A stretch of DNA of 6,831 nucleotides, from contig JAISZQ010000326.1 in the NCBI GenBank assembly GCA_031269165.1, forward strand, positions 1 to 6,831. The letters are read 5' to 3'. Source of the stretch: Spirochaetaceae bacterium. GTDB taxonomy: Bacteria; Spirochaetota; Spirochaetia; Treponematales; Breznakiellaceae. The position numbers were made by a program, and so were the translations under genes. This document shows, in pieces, positions 1 through 6,112 of the stretch (position 1 is its first letter; each line of letters opens with the position of its first letter). The notes under the pieces are model-generated. The model saw nothing but the letters and a program-made list of their open reading frames with translations. It searched no databases and had not been told where the DNA came from.

Positions 1-12
1 CTGATGGGTATG

Positions 13-50
13 TATTATTCGTATTTATTCGCGCCATTCGCGGACCAAAA
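13..50. repeat. Degenerate ATTCG micro-repeat (possible dispersed intergenic repeat fragment)
   Basis: The pentamer ATTCG occurs at 17-21, 27-31 and 36-40, that is with spacings of 10 and 9 bases, followed by an A-rich stretch ending near 55. Short tandem TTCG-type units of this kind are common in non-coding dispersed repeats of many bacteria. The family assignment is inference. No reading frame or known motif explains this stretch, and it directly precedes the GC-rich hairpin repeat that starts at 61. Confidence 0.35.
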
Positions 51-60
51 TTCTTAAGTT

Positions 61-162
61 GTTGACAGGGGGAAGTCTCCCCCTCGCTCCAGCCGCCTAC
101 GCCGTCTTCCGCTACCCCCTCTACGGGTGCTCTGCCCCCGTAACGCCCCCGAATCACGGCGG
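61..162. repeat. GC-rich hairpin intergenic repeat, copy A
   Basis: This is a 102-base non-coding element that matches copy B at 3131-3267 over its 5' part (about 61-90) and its 3' part (about 100-162), ending in the shared CCCCCGAATCAC and GCGG. Two hairpins are visible. GGGGGA (68-73) pairs with TCCCCC (78-83) around a 4-base loop. TACGGG (122-127) pairs with CCCGTA (137-142), with an inner GC/GC pairing at 129-130 and 134-135. It lacks about 35 bases that copy B carries in the middle. It lies 115 bases upstream of the helicase gene. There is no U tract after either stem, so it is not a standard intrinsic terminator. It may be a REP/MITE-like dispersed element. Confidence 0.75.
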
Positions 163-277
163 AAACTTGTATCCTGCGGAGTTTTGGAACAGGCTCCATT
201 GCTCATTCTCAATTTTCCATTCCCGCAGGGAGTAGGGGTATTGCGCCTTCCCGCCGTTTCTGGTAGAGTGTCCGAAC
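163..277 (+). other. Upstream region of the helicase gene, no clear promoter
   Basis: There is no gene in this stretch. Immediately upstream of the helicase ATG a weak purine-rich segment, GGTAGAG (262-268), lies nine bases from the start and could serve as a poor ribosome-binding site. TTGCGC (241-246) followed after 17 bases by TAGAGT (264-269) has promoter-like spacing. However, it matches consensus poorly and would leave almost no leader, so I do not call it. A short TCCC/GGGA hairpin sits near 221-233. Confidence 0.3.
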
Positions 278-2098
278 ATGGATTTTAGTAGTTTAGAATT
301 ACACCCGGACTTACAGCGCGGCATTGCGGAGGCCGCTTACGTTACTTGTACGCCGGTTCAGGAACAGGTCATCGCCCAAGCGGCATCGGGACGGGACCTT
401 TATGTGCAGTCGCAGACGGGCACGGGGAAGACCGCCGCGTTTTTGGTCGTTATTTTTCAGCGTTTGCTGACCGATCCCCCGTTGAAGGGGCGGAAGGCCC
501 TGATCATGGTGCCGACACGGGAACTTGCCGTGCAGGTTGAGGAAGAGGCGCAGATCTTGGGCCGGTATCTTCCCTTTACGATAGGGTCGTTTTACGGCGG
601 GGTGGGCTACGGTGCCCAGCAGAAGTTGCTCCGCAATGATTGCGACGTGCTGGTCGGGACGCCGGGGCGGGTGCTCGACCTCAATTCGGGCGGCGAGATG
701 AATCTCATGGAGATTGCGTTTCTCATCATTGACGAGGCTGACCGGATGTTCGACATGGGGTTCTACCCTGATCTCCGCCGTCTTATCAGCGTGGTGCCGC
801 CGCCGGACAAGCGGCAGACGATGCTGTTCAGCGCGACGTTGAACAACTATGTGAAGAATCTCGCGTGGGAGTATACGCGGGAGCCGCTGGAGATCGAGAT
901 CGAAAGCGAGCACGTGACGGTTGATGAGATCGAGCAGGTGCTCTACCACGTTCATTCGGCGGACAAGATGCGCCTTTTGCTCGGCATTTTCGAACGGGAA
1001 AAGCCGGAAAGCGCGCTCATCTTCTGCAACACCAAGCGGTATACCGAGGTTGTCGCCCAGCGGCTCAGACGGAACGGCATTCAGTGCGAATTCATATCCG
1101 GTGATCTTCCCCAGATGAAGCGGCTTGCCCTCATCGAGGACCTGAAAAGCGGCAAGAACAGCATCCTCGTTGCGACCGACGTGGCGGCGCGGGGGCTGGA
1201 CATCGAGGGGCTTGCGCTCGTGGTCAACTATGATCTCCCGATTGACGCGGAGAACTATGTACACCGGATCGGGCGGACAGCGCGGGCCGGGAAGACGGGC
1301 AAGGCGATTTCGCTTGCCAGCGAGCAGGATGTCTACGAGCTTTCCGACATCGAGAAGTACATCGCCGCGAAGATTCCGTCCGAGGTTGCCGACGAATCTC
1401 TTTTGGTCAAGGACAAATCGGGCGGCGCGTTCTCGGGAGAACGCGGGGATCGTGCCGGCAGACGCGGCGCGTTCTCCGGGGAACGCGACCGAGGTGGACG
1501 GGGCGACCGGGGCGGGGGCGATAGAGGAGAACGAAGCGGACCCCGTGAAGACCGGGAACGCGGGGGGCGTAACGACCGCCTGAGAGGACGGGCTGAACAC
1601 AGCGAACGGCGTTCTCAAGGCCCGATCCCGGAAGGCGAGCGTCGTCCGCAAGAGAAACGCGGCGAGGGTCGGCGATCAGACGGTCAGGGCCGCCGGGACG
1701 AGCGGGCCGGTCATGAAAGAGAGGGGCGTTCCCTGCCAAAGGTCAATCTGTCGCAGATGACGCTTGAAGAGCGGATGGCCTATTACAACGAAAAATACGG
1801 CGATGCGCCGAAAAGTGCCGAAACGCGAACGGCGGGCGCCCAAAGCGTACGGGGCGAACAGGACGCGCGGAACCCCCGGAGCGCGAGAGAACCGGGCAAG
1901 GGGCGCGGGAAAGGGCGTAACAGACGCCGTGGGCCGGAACAGCAGGGCCGTGAACAGCAGGGCCGCAAAGACGGTTCAACCATTTCCGGTCGAAACGTGT
2001 CTAAAAAGCCGGATAGCGGTGCGGCCCCGGCGAATACGCGCGTGAAAAAGGGCTTGTTCTCGAAACTTGCCGCGTTATTCAAAGGGAAAAAGGACTGA
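278..2098 (+). CDS. DEAD-box ATP-dependent RNA helicase with long Arg/Gly-rich C-terminal tail
   Basis: This 606-residue protein is an ATP-dependent RNA helicase expected to remodel RNA or ribonucleoprotein in the cytoplasm (ribosome assembly, mRNA decay or cold adaptation). All core motifs are visible: Q-motif glutamine near residue 28, motif I SQTGTGKT (45-52), PTREL (79-83), TPGR (128-131), DEAD (152-155), SAT (185-187), motif V ATDVAARGLD (299-308) and motif VI HRIGRTARAG (329-338). The helicase core ends near 375. A tail of about 230 residues follows. It is rich in Arg, Gly, Asp and Glu from 385 to 485, contains a short conserved-looking segment around LSQMTLEERMAYY (491-503), and ends in a basic amphipathic stretch (590-606). 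GAFSGER occurs twice (383-389, 397-403). The core resembles the RhlE/CsdA group, but the tail does not fix the subtype, so no symbol is given. Its stop codon overlaps the fabH start by one base. Confidence 0.95.
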   Translation: MDFSSLELHPDLQRGIAEAAYVTCTPVQEQVIAQAASGRDLYVQSQTGTGKTAAFLVVIFQRLLTDPPLKGRKALIMVPTRELAVQVEEEAQILGRYLPFTIGSFYGGVGYGAQQKLLRNDCDVLVGTPGRVLDLNSGGEMNLMEIAFLIIDEADRMFDMGFYPDLRRLISVVPPPDKRQTMLFSATLNNYVKNLAWEYTREPLEIEIESEHVTVDEIEQVLYHVHSADKMRLLLGIFEREKPESALIFCNTKRYTEVVAQRLRRNGIQCEFISGDLPQMKRLALIEDLKSGKNSILVATDVAARGLDIEGLALVVNYDLPIDAENYVHRIGRTARAGKTGKAISLASEQDVYELSDIEKYIAAKIPSEVADESLLVKDKSGGAFSGERGDRAGRRGAFSGERDRGGRGDRGGGDRGERSGPREDRERGGRNDRLRGRAEHSERRSQGPIPEGERRPQEKRGEGRRSDGQGRRDERAGHEREGRSLPKVNLSQMTLEERMAYYNEKYGDAPKSAETRTAGAQSVRGEQDARNPRSAREPGKGRGKGRNRRRGPEQQGREQQGRKDGSTISGRNVSKKPDSGAAPANTRVKKGLFSKLAALFKGKKD

Positions 2099-3123
2099 TG
2101 GCATTTGAGATTCGAGCAACAGGAAGCGCGGTACCGGCGAACAAAGTAACGAATGACGATTTGGCGGGCAGGATTGACACGTCCGACGCATGGATACGCG
2201 AACATACCGGGATCGGCGCGCGGCATATCGCGGACGAAACCACGGCAACGAGCGACCTTGCCCGAGAAGCGGCGCGAAATGCCGTCGCGGCCCTGGCGAA
2301 AAAGACGGGGGAAAGCGCGGAGCAGATCACGGCGGGCCTGGATCTTATCATCACCTCGACGGTATCGCCCGATTACAACGGGTTTCCCTCGGTTTCCTGC
2401 CTCGTGCAGGACGCGCTGGACGCGCGGAATGCCGCGGCGATGGATGTCGGCGCGGCGTGTTCCGGCTTTATCTACGGCCTTGAGACGGCGGCGGGCCTCT
2501 TGTCCCGAAACGCCGGGTGGAAGAGGGCCTTAGTTATCGGCGCGGAAACGCTGTCCCGTTTAACCGACTGGGAGGATCGCGCGACCTGTGTGCTCTTTGG
2601 CGACGGGGCGGGCTGTGTCATTCTGGAAAAAACGGACGCTCCCGTTTCGGGAGACGGCGCGCGGGGACTTTTGCGTTCCGTTTTGGGCGCGGAAGGTTCG
2701 GGAAAAGAGGCGCTGATCAACCGGTGGGGCGGTTCGCGCAATCCATACAAGAAAGGCGCGGTTGTCGAGCGGCCGCCGAGCATCGAGATGGACGGACGGG
2801 CCGTGTACAACTTTGCCGTGCGCGCCATCACCGGGACGATCGAGAAACTGCTCGCCGCCGAAAACTTCACGATGGACGACATCGCGGTCATCGTGCCGCA
2901 TCAGGCAAACGCCCGCATCGTGCAGGCCGCCTCAAAACGCCTCGGCATCCCGGAATCAACGTTTTTCCTCAACATCGAAGAATACGCCAACACCTCGGCG
3001 GCATCGATCCCCATCGCGCTGGACGAACTGGAACGAAACGGCCGCCTGTCTCCGGGGGACGCCGTGCTCATGGTGGGCTTTGGCGGCGGACTCACCTACG
3101 GGGGAAACATCGTTATAGGGTAA
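2098..3123 (+). CDS. fabH: Beta-ketoacyl-ACP synthase III
   Basis: This enzyme catalyses the first condensation of type II fatty acid synthesis, joining an acyl-CoA primer to malonyl-ACP to give a beta-ketoacyl-ACP in the cytosol. The 341-residue protein has normal family length. The catalytic triad is clear: Cys121 in DVGAACSGFIYGL, His268 in VPHQAN and Asn298 in YANTSAAS. The glycine-rich end VGFGGGLTYG (326-335) is also typical. The ATG overlaps the helicase TGA in a TGATG arrangement. Purine-rich AAAGGGA (2081-2087) and AAGGA (2090-2094) lie just upstream, so translational coupling to the helicase is likely. Primer preference (acetyl-CoA or branched acyl-CoA) cannot be read from the sequence. 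FabD, which supplies malonyl-ACP, is encoded downstream after an intervening repeat. Confidence 0.97.
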   Translation: MAFEIRATGSAVPANKVTNDDLAGRIDTSDAWIREHTGIGARHIADETTATSDLAREAARNAVAALAKKTGESAEQITAGLDLIITSTVSPDYNGFPSVSCLVQDALDARNAAAMDVGAACSGFIYGLETAAGLLSRNAGWKRALVIGAETLSRLTDWEDRATCVLFGDGAGCVILEKTDAPVSGDGARGLLRSVLGAEGSGKEALINRWGGSRNPYKKGAVVERPPSIEMDGRAVYNFAVRAITGTIEKLLAAENFTMDDIAVIVPHQANARIVQAASKRLGIPESTFFLNIEEYANTSAASIPIALDELERNGRLSPGDAVLMVGFGGGLTYGGNIVIG

Positions 3124-3130
3124 GTGTAGG

Positions 3131-3267
3131 GTTGGGTGGGGGACGTCTCCCCCTCGCGCCGGCCAGCACAACCTATTGCGGGGTATCCCCCCCGCAATGG
3201 TTTGCGCCGTCCGCCGCTACCCCCTCTGCGGGGGTTCCACCCCCGCAACGCCCCCGAATCACAGCGG
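3131..3267. repeat. GC-rich hairpin intergenic repeat, copy B
   Basis: This is a 137-base relative of the element at 61-162, in the same orientation, starting eight bases after the fabH stop. It can form three stems: GGGGGA (3138-3143) with TCCCCC (3148-3153); ATTGCGGGG (3175-3183) with CCCCGCAAT (3190-3198); and TGCGGGGGT (3227-3235) with ACCCCCGCA (3239-3247), a perfect 9-bp stem with a 3-base loop. The middle stem lies in the roughly 35-base segment absent from copy A. The stems could slow transcription, block exonucleases or act as a weak terminator between fabH and fabD, but no U tract follows. Three open frames can be read through parts of it; I regard these as accidental. Confidence 0.78.
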
Positions 3268-3285
3268 TGGAACCAATATTGTTGT

Positions 3286-3289
3286 TGAG
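3286..3289 (+). promoter_or_regulatory. Ribosome-binding site of fabD
   Basis: GAGG lies about seven bases upstream of the ATG at 3298, which is good Shine-Dalgarno spacing. It is just outside the hairpin repeat, so fabD has its own translation signal and is not coupled to fabH. Confidence 0.6.
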
Positions 3290-3297
3290 GTAATTAT

Positions 3298-4278
3298 ATG
3301 GTAGAAAAATGCGCGTTCCTCTTCCCCGGCCAAGGGTCGCAAACGCCGGGCATGGCGATTGACCTCTGGGAAACGTATGACGTGGTGAAAAAACTCTTTG
3401 CCCTTGCCGGAGAGATTCTCGAAACCGACGCGGTTATGTTGTTGCGGGATTCATCCCCCGACGACCTAAAGAAGACCGAGGTTGCCCAGCCGTCCATCGC
3501 GCTGGTGGAATTGGCCGCCCTCGCCGTTCTCCGCGAAAGGGGCGTGGTTCCGGCTGCTGCGGCGGGCCACAGTCTGGGGGAATATTCCGCGTTGACTGCG
3601 GCCGGGGTGCTTGACGAGGAGACCTGTCTCCGTCTTGTTGCCCGGCGCGGCAAGGCGATGGCCCAAGCCGTGAAAGAGGCGGCTCTTTTGGACAACGGGC
3701 AACGCGGCGCGAGCGGGATGGCGGCCGTCATCGGGTTGCCGCCTGAAACGGTCGAAGGGCTTGTCGTCGCATGGACGGCGGAAGGACTCGCCGGCCTCTA
3801 TGCGGCCAACCTCAACTCGCCGCGTCAAACGGTGGTGTCCGGGACGCAGACCGCGCTTGCCGAGGCCGAGGCGCGTTTCAAGGCGGCGGGGGCGAAGCGG
3901 TTCGTTTCTCTCGCGGTGGGCGGGCCCTTCCATAGCCCGTTGATGCAAAGCGCGGCGGAACGGTTTGAAGCGGCGCTTGCCCCGGTTTTGTTTGCCGACC
4001 CCGCCATCCCGTTTTTCTCGAACGTCACCGGCAAACAAGAAACAAGCGGCGCGGAACTTAAACGCCTTGCCGTGAAGCAGATCACAGGCGCGGTGCGCTG
4101 GACGGACATCGAGGCGGGCATCGCGGCTCTGGGAGTGGGCGCGGTTCTTGAAGCGGGCCCGGGGAAAACATTGTGCGGACTGTGGAAGGATTCAGGAAGC
4201 GCGATCCCCTGCTCTGCGGCGGGAACCGAGGCGGACATCCAGAAAATAAGAGACGAGGAAACCGGGGCAAACGCATAG
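3298..4278 (+). CDS. fabD: Malonyl-CoA:ACP transacylase
   Basis: This enzyme transfers the malonyl group from malonyl-CoA to acyl carrier protein, making the extender unit used by FabH and the elongating ketosynthases. The 326-residue protein is close to family length. Visible active-site features are GQGSQ (11-15), the nucleophile Ser92 in GHSLGEYS, Arg117 in ARRGKAM, catalytic His212 in GPFHSPL, and Gln261 in the KQITGAVRW segment that corresponds to the conserved late glutamine. AGPGKTL (286-292) is the usual C-terminal motif. Residues around 128-139 form a slightly longer loop than in E. coli FabD. No acpP, fabG or fabF gene follows in the window, so the fab cluster here is limited to fabH and fabD. 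Confidence 0.97.
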   Translation: MVEKCAFLFPGQGSQTPGMAIDLWETYDVVKKLFALAGEILETDAVMLLRDSSPDDLKKTEVAQPSIALVELAALAVLRERGVVPAAAAGHSLGEYSALTAAGVLDEETCLRLVARRGKAMAQAVKEAALLDNGQRGASGMAAVIGLPPETVEGLVVAWTAEGLAGLYAANLNSPRQTVVSGTQTALAEAEARFKAAGAKRFVSLAVGGPFHSPLMQSAAERFEAALAPVLFADPAIPFFSNVTGKQETSGAELKRLAVKQITGAVRWTDIEAGIAALGVGAVLEAGPGKTLCGLWKDSGSAIPCSAAGTEADIQKIRDEETGANA

Positions 4279-4285
4279 CATTAAA

Positions 4286-4484
4286 TTGACAAACCTTTTT
4301 ATAACCACGAACCACAACGGGCCTTTGACCCGCAACAACACGAACAATTGCGAATAATGAGGGTTTGTCCATAAGGGAGACCCATTATGGACTTAAGACC
4401 CCAGGTCCGCACTTTGTGGACAGACACTCATTACCCCAAAGAGAAGGATGGTCCACGGATAAAAATGCCGATTACCCTTGGACC
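4286..4484 (+). promoter_or_regulatory. Structured leader region upstream of the ABC transporter genes (candidate cis-regulatory RNA)
   Basis: This part of the gap between fabD and the ABC ATPase gene has many complementary segments. A long hairpin spans 4361-4401: GGGTTT pairs with AGACCC, GTCCATAA (4367-4374) with TTATGGAC (4385-4392), and GGG (4375-4377) with CCC (4381-4383), around loop AGA. A second hairpin pairs GTCCGC (4405-4410) with GTGGAC (4416-4421). A third pairs GGTCCA (4450-4455) with TGGACC (4479-4484). Competing pairings exist: GACAAACC (4288-4295) with GGTTTGTC (4362-4369), and GTGGAC (4416-4421) with GTCCAC (4451-4456). I do not recognise a known riboswitch class, and no U-tract terminator follows. 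The regulatory role is inference. Confidence 0.35.
4301..4345. repeat. ACGAAC-type micro-repeat stretch
   Basis: This non-coding stretch has ACGAAC at 4307-4312 and 4340-4345, with ACCAC twice between 4305 and 4316. A small CGGG/CCCG hairpin (4318-4321 with 4328-4332) lies between them. It resembles a low-complexity dispersed intergenic repeat, possibly the inverted counterpart of the ATTCG-type motif at 13-50. No promoter of good consensus is visible. Confidence 0.3.
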
Positions 4485-4518
4485 GGGGGAAATCGAAGAC
4501 AAGACGGTTGGTTCATAA
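4387..4518 (+). CDS. Possible small protein of 43 residues, function unknown
   Basis: The ORF starts with ATG at 4387. It has a strong Shine-Dalgarno sequence, GGGAG (4375-4379), seven bases upstream, and ends at TAA 4516-4518. The predicted peptide begins MDLRPQVRTLWTD and ends GEIEDKTVGS. It is polar, with no signal peptide or membrane segment, and I do not recognise it. Both the Shine-Dalgarno and the AUG lie inside the hairpin at 4361-4401, so initiation could be controlled by RNA folding. It ends 85 bases before the ABC ATPase start and in a different frame, so it is not an N-terminal extension. It may be a leader peptide, a small protein, a remnant of a decayed gene, or chance. Confidence 0.3.
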   Translation: MDLRPQVRTLWTDTHYPKEKDGPRIKMPITLGPGEIEDKTVGS

Positions 4519-4592
4519 AAAGCCGATTTTAAGTGGAGAATCGCCTATTGTACCCTCTCCGAAACCATGCTATTTTGATTATAGTAATGAAT

Positions 4593-4597
4593 GGAGG
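4593..4597 (+). promoter_or_regulatory. Ribosome-binding site that sets the GTG start of the ABC ATPase
   Basis: GGAGG lies six bases upstream of GTG 4604. No comparable signal precedes the in-frame ATG at 4478. The protein downstream of this GTG begins at the usual N-terminus of the family. Confidence 0.75.
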
Positions 4598-4603
4598 TTT
4601 TTG

Positions 4604-6097
4604 GTGAGTGCGAATCTGCTGAAAATATCTCATGTAGATAAATCTTTCGGGGTAGTAAAGGCCCTCAAGGATGTCGGTTTTGAGATAAAAAAAGGCGAAG
4701 TTCATGGTCTCGTCGGGGAGAATGGATCCGGCAAGTCCACTCTTTCGTATATTCTGGCAGGTATGCAAAAAGCCGATGCGGGGGAAATTGAATTGTTGGG
4801 GAAACCCTACAATCCCGCGAACGCTATTGAGGCGTCAAGTCTCGGTGTCTTTATGGTGGTACAGGAAATCGGTACCATTTCGGGAATTACTGTGGCGGAA
4901 AATCTTTTCTTGGGCAACGAGGGCCGGTTCAGAAAAGCAGGTCTTATGGATTTGCGAACAATGAATCAGGAAGCCGAAAAGATCCTTGATTCACTGGAAA
5001 TACCCATGAAGCCCAAGTTGCCGGTGGATCTTTATTCTTTTGAGGAACGCAAACTTCTTGAAATCGCCAGGGCCGTATATAACAACCCCCAACTATTCAT
5101 AATTGACGAAACCACGACGGCCCTTTCTCTAACAGGGCGGCAGATCCTGTACCGCTTGATGAAAAGGATCGTCCAAGAACATAAAAGCGTGCTTTTTATC
5201 AGCCATGATATGGATGAGGTGATGGAAAAGTGCGATGCCTTAACGGTGCTCCGTGACGGCATTTATATTGAGACAATTCCCAAAAACCGCTACGAGGCGA
5301 ACGCAATCAAAGCAAAAATGGTGGGCCGGGAAATTGAAGGGGATTATTACCGTTCTGACTACGATCCCTCGCACAGCGGCGAAATCGCATTGGAAATGGA
5401 ACATGTCTGTACGGAACAGGTCTATGATATAAACATAGGCTTGCATAAAGGGGAAATACTCGGCATTTCGGGATTGTCTGAAAGCGGCATCCATGATATA
5501 GGCAGGTTGGCCTATGGGATCGAGGCCCCCATTTACGGAAAAGTGCTCCTCGGAAAAAATAAGGCGATCGTAAAAAACGCTCTTTTTTCCATAAGAAACA
5601 AGGTCGGCTATGTATCAAAAGACCGGGACAAGGAATCGCTCATCTTGAAGGATACGATCAAAAACAACGTCGTTATTAACGCGTACGACCATCTGAAAAC
5701 CGGGCCTTTTATTTCTCCGTCAAAAGAAAAGAATTATGTCACGAACCAAATTAACCAGATGCGGATTAAATGCTTCGGTATGGATCAGATCGTCAGTACC
5801 CTTTCGGGGGGCAACAAACAGAAAGTGGCCTTTGCCCGGTGGATAGGGGTAGATACGGATGTTCTGATCCTTGACTGCCCGACCAGGGGCGTGGATATTG
5901 GCGTTAAAACCTCCATGTATCAACTGATGACGGCACTCAAAAAAGAGGGGAAATCTCTGCTGATTATCAGCGAGGAGATGAGCGAACTTATTGGCATGTG
6001 CGATCGTATAGTGGTGATAAAAAACGGCAAGATCACCAAAGAATTTGACCGAAGCCGGAATCTTAAGGAAAATCAAATCATAGAATATATGATATAA
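4604..6097 (+). CDS. Sugar-type ABC transporter ATP-binding protein, two fused nucleotide-binding domains (RbsA/MglA-like)
   Basis: This cytoplasmic ATPase subunit would power uptake of a sugar or related small molecule with the adjacent permease. From GTG 4604 it has 497 residues, matching the roughly 500 of the RbsA/MglA family; the in-frame ATG at 4478 would add 42 unrelated residues. Domain 1 has Walker A GENGSGKST (38-46), Walker B with Asp168-Glu169, and His201 in the switch (FISHD). Its signature reads YSFEE (144-148) instead of an LSGGQ-like motif. Domain 2 has a P-loop without lysine (around GISGLSESG, 287-295), an intact signature LSGGNKQKV (400-408), and LILDCPTRGVD (421-431), where Cys425 replaces the usual catalytic Glu. 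A lysine-less second P-loop is known in this family; the other two changes are less usual. The true substrate is unknown. Base composition is lower in GC than in the fab genes. Confidence 0.92.
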   Translation: MSANLLKISHVDKSFGVVKALKDVGFEIKKGEVHGLVGENGSGKSTLSYILAGMQKADAGEIELLGKPYNPANAIEASSLGVFMVVQEIGTISGITVAENLFLGNEGRFRKAGLMDLRTMNQEAEKILDSLEIPMKPKLPVDLYSFEERKLLEIARAVYNNPQLFIIDETTTALSLTGRQILYRLMKRIVQEHKSVLFISHDMDEVMEKCDALTVLRDGIYIETIPKNRYEANAIKAKMVGREIEGDYYRSDYDPSHSGEIALEMEHVCTEQVYDINIGLHKGEILGISGLSESGIHDIGRLAYGIEAPIYGKVLLGKNKAIVKNALFSIRNKVGYVSKDRDKESLILKDTIKNNVVINAYDHLKTGPFISPSKEKNYVTNQINQMRIKCFGMDQIVSTLSGGNKQKVAFARWIGVDTDVLILDCPTRGVDIGVKTSMYQLMTALKKEGKSLLIISEEMSELIGMCDRIVVIKNGKITKEFDRSRNLKENQIIEYMI

Positions 6098-6112
6098 AAC
6101 CGGGGGAGTATG

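Noticed and set aside
68..83. GGGGGA/TCCCCC stem as an intrinsic terminator
   Set aside because: There is no U tract after the stem, and the same stem recurs in copy B as part of a longer repeat.
311..1651. Long open frame of 446 codons on the minus strand
   Set aside because: It lies entirely within the helicase gene, whose core motifs are all intact. The minus-strand product shows no recognisable domain, and GC-rich coding DNA often leaves long antisense frames open.
61..3267. Repeat pair as part of a CRISPR array
   Set aside because: There are only two copies, about 3 kb apart, of variable length, and with genes between them.
2517..3293. 258-codon plus-strand frame overlapping fabH and running through the hairpin repeat
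   Set aside because: fabH in another frame has a complete catalytic triad. This frame gives low-complexity Arg/Gly-rich sequence, and its end is just translated repeat.
3466..4038. 190-codon minus-strand frame within fabD
   Set aside because: It is antisense to an intact fabD with all active-site residues, and its product has no recognisable motif.
4286..4305. TTGACA with TATAAC as a promoter for the ABC operon
   Set aside because: The boxes are separated by only 8 bases, too short for sigma-70, and no alternative -10 lies at 16-18 bases.
4478..4603. N-terminal extension of the ABC ATPase from ATG 4478
   Set aside because: The extra 42 residues do not look like ABC protein. GTG 4604 has an ideal GGAGG and gives the family's usual N-terminus and length.
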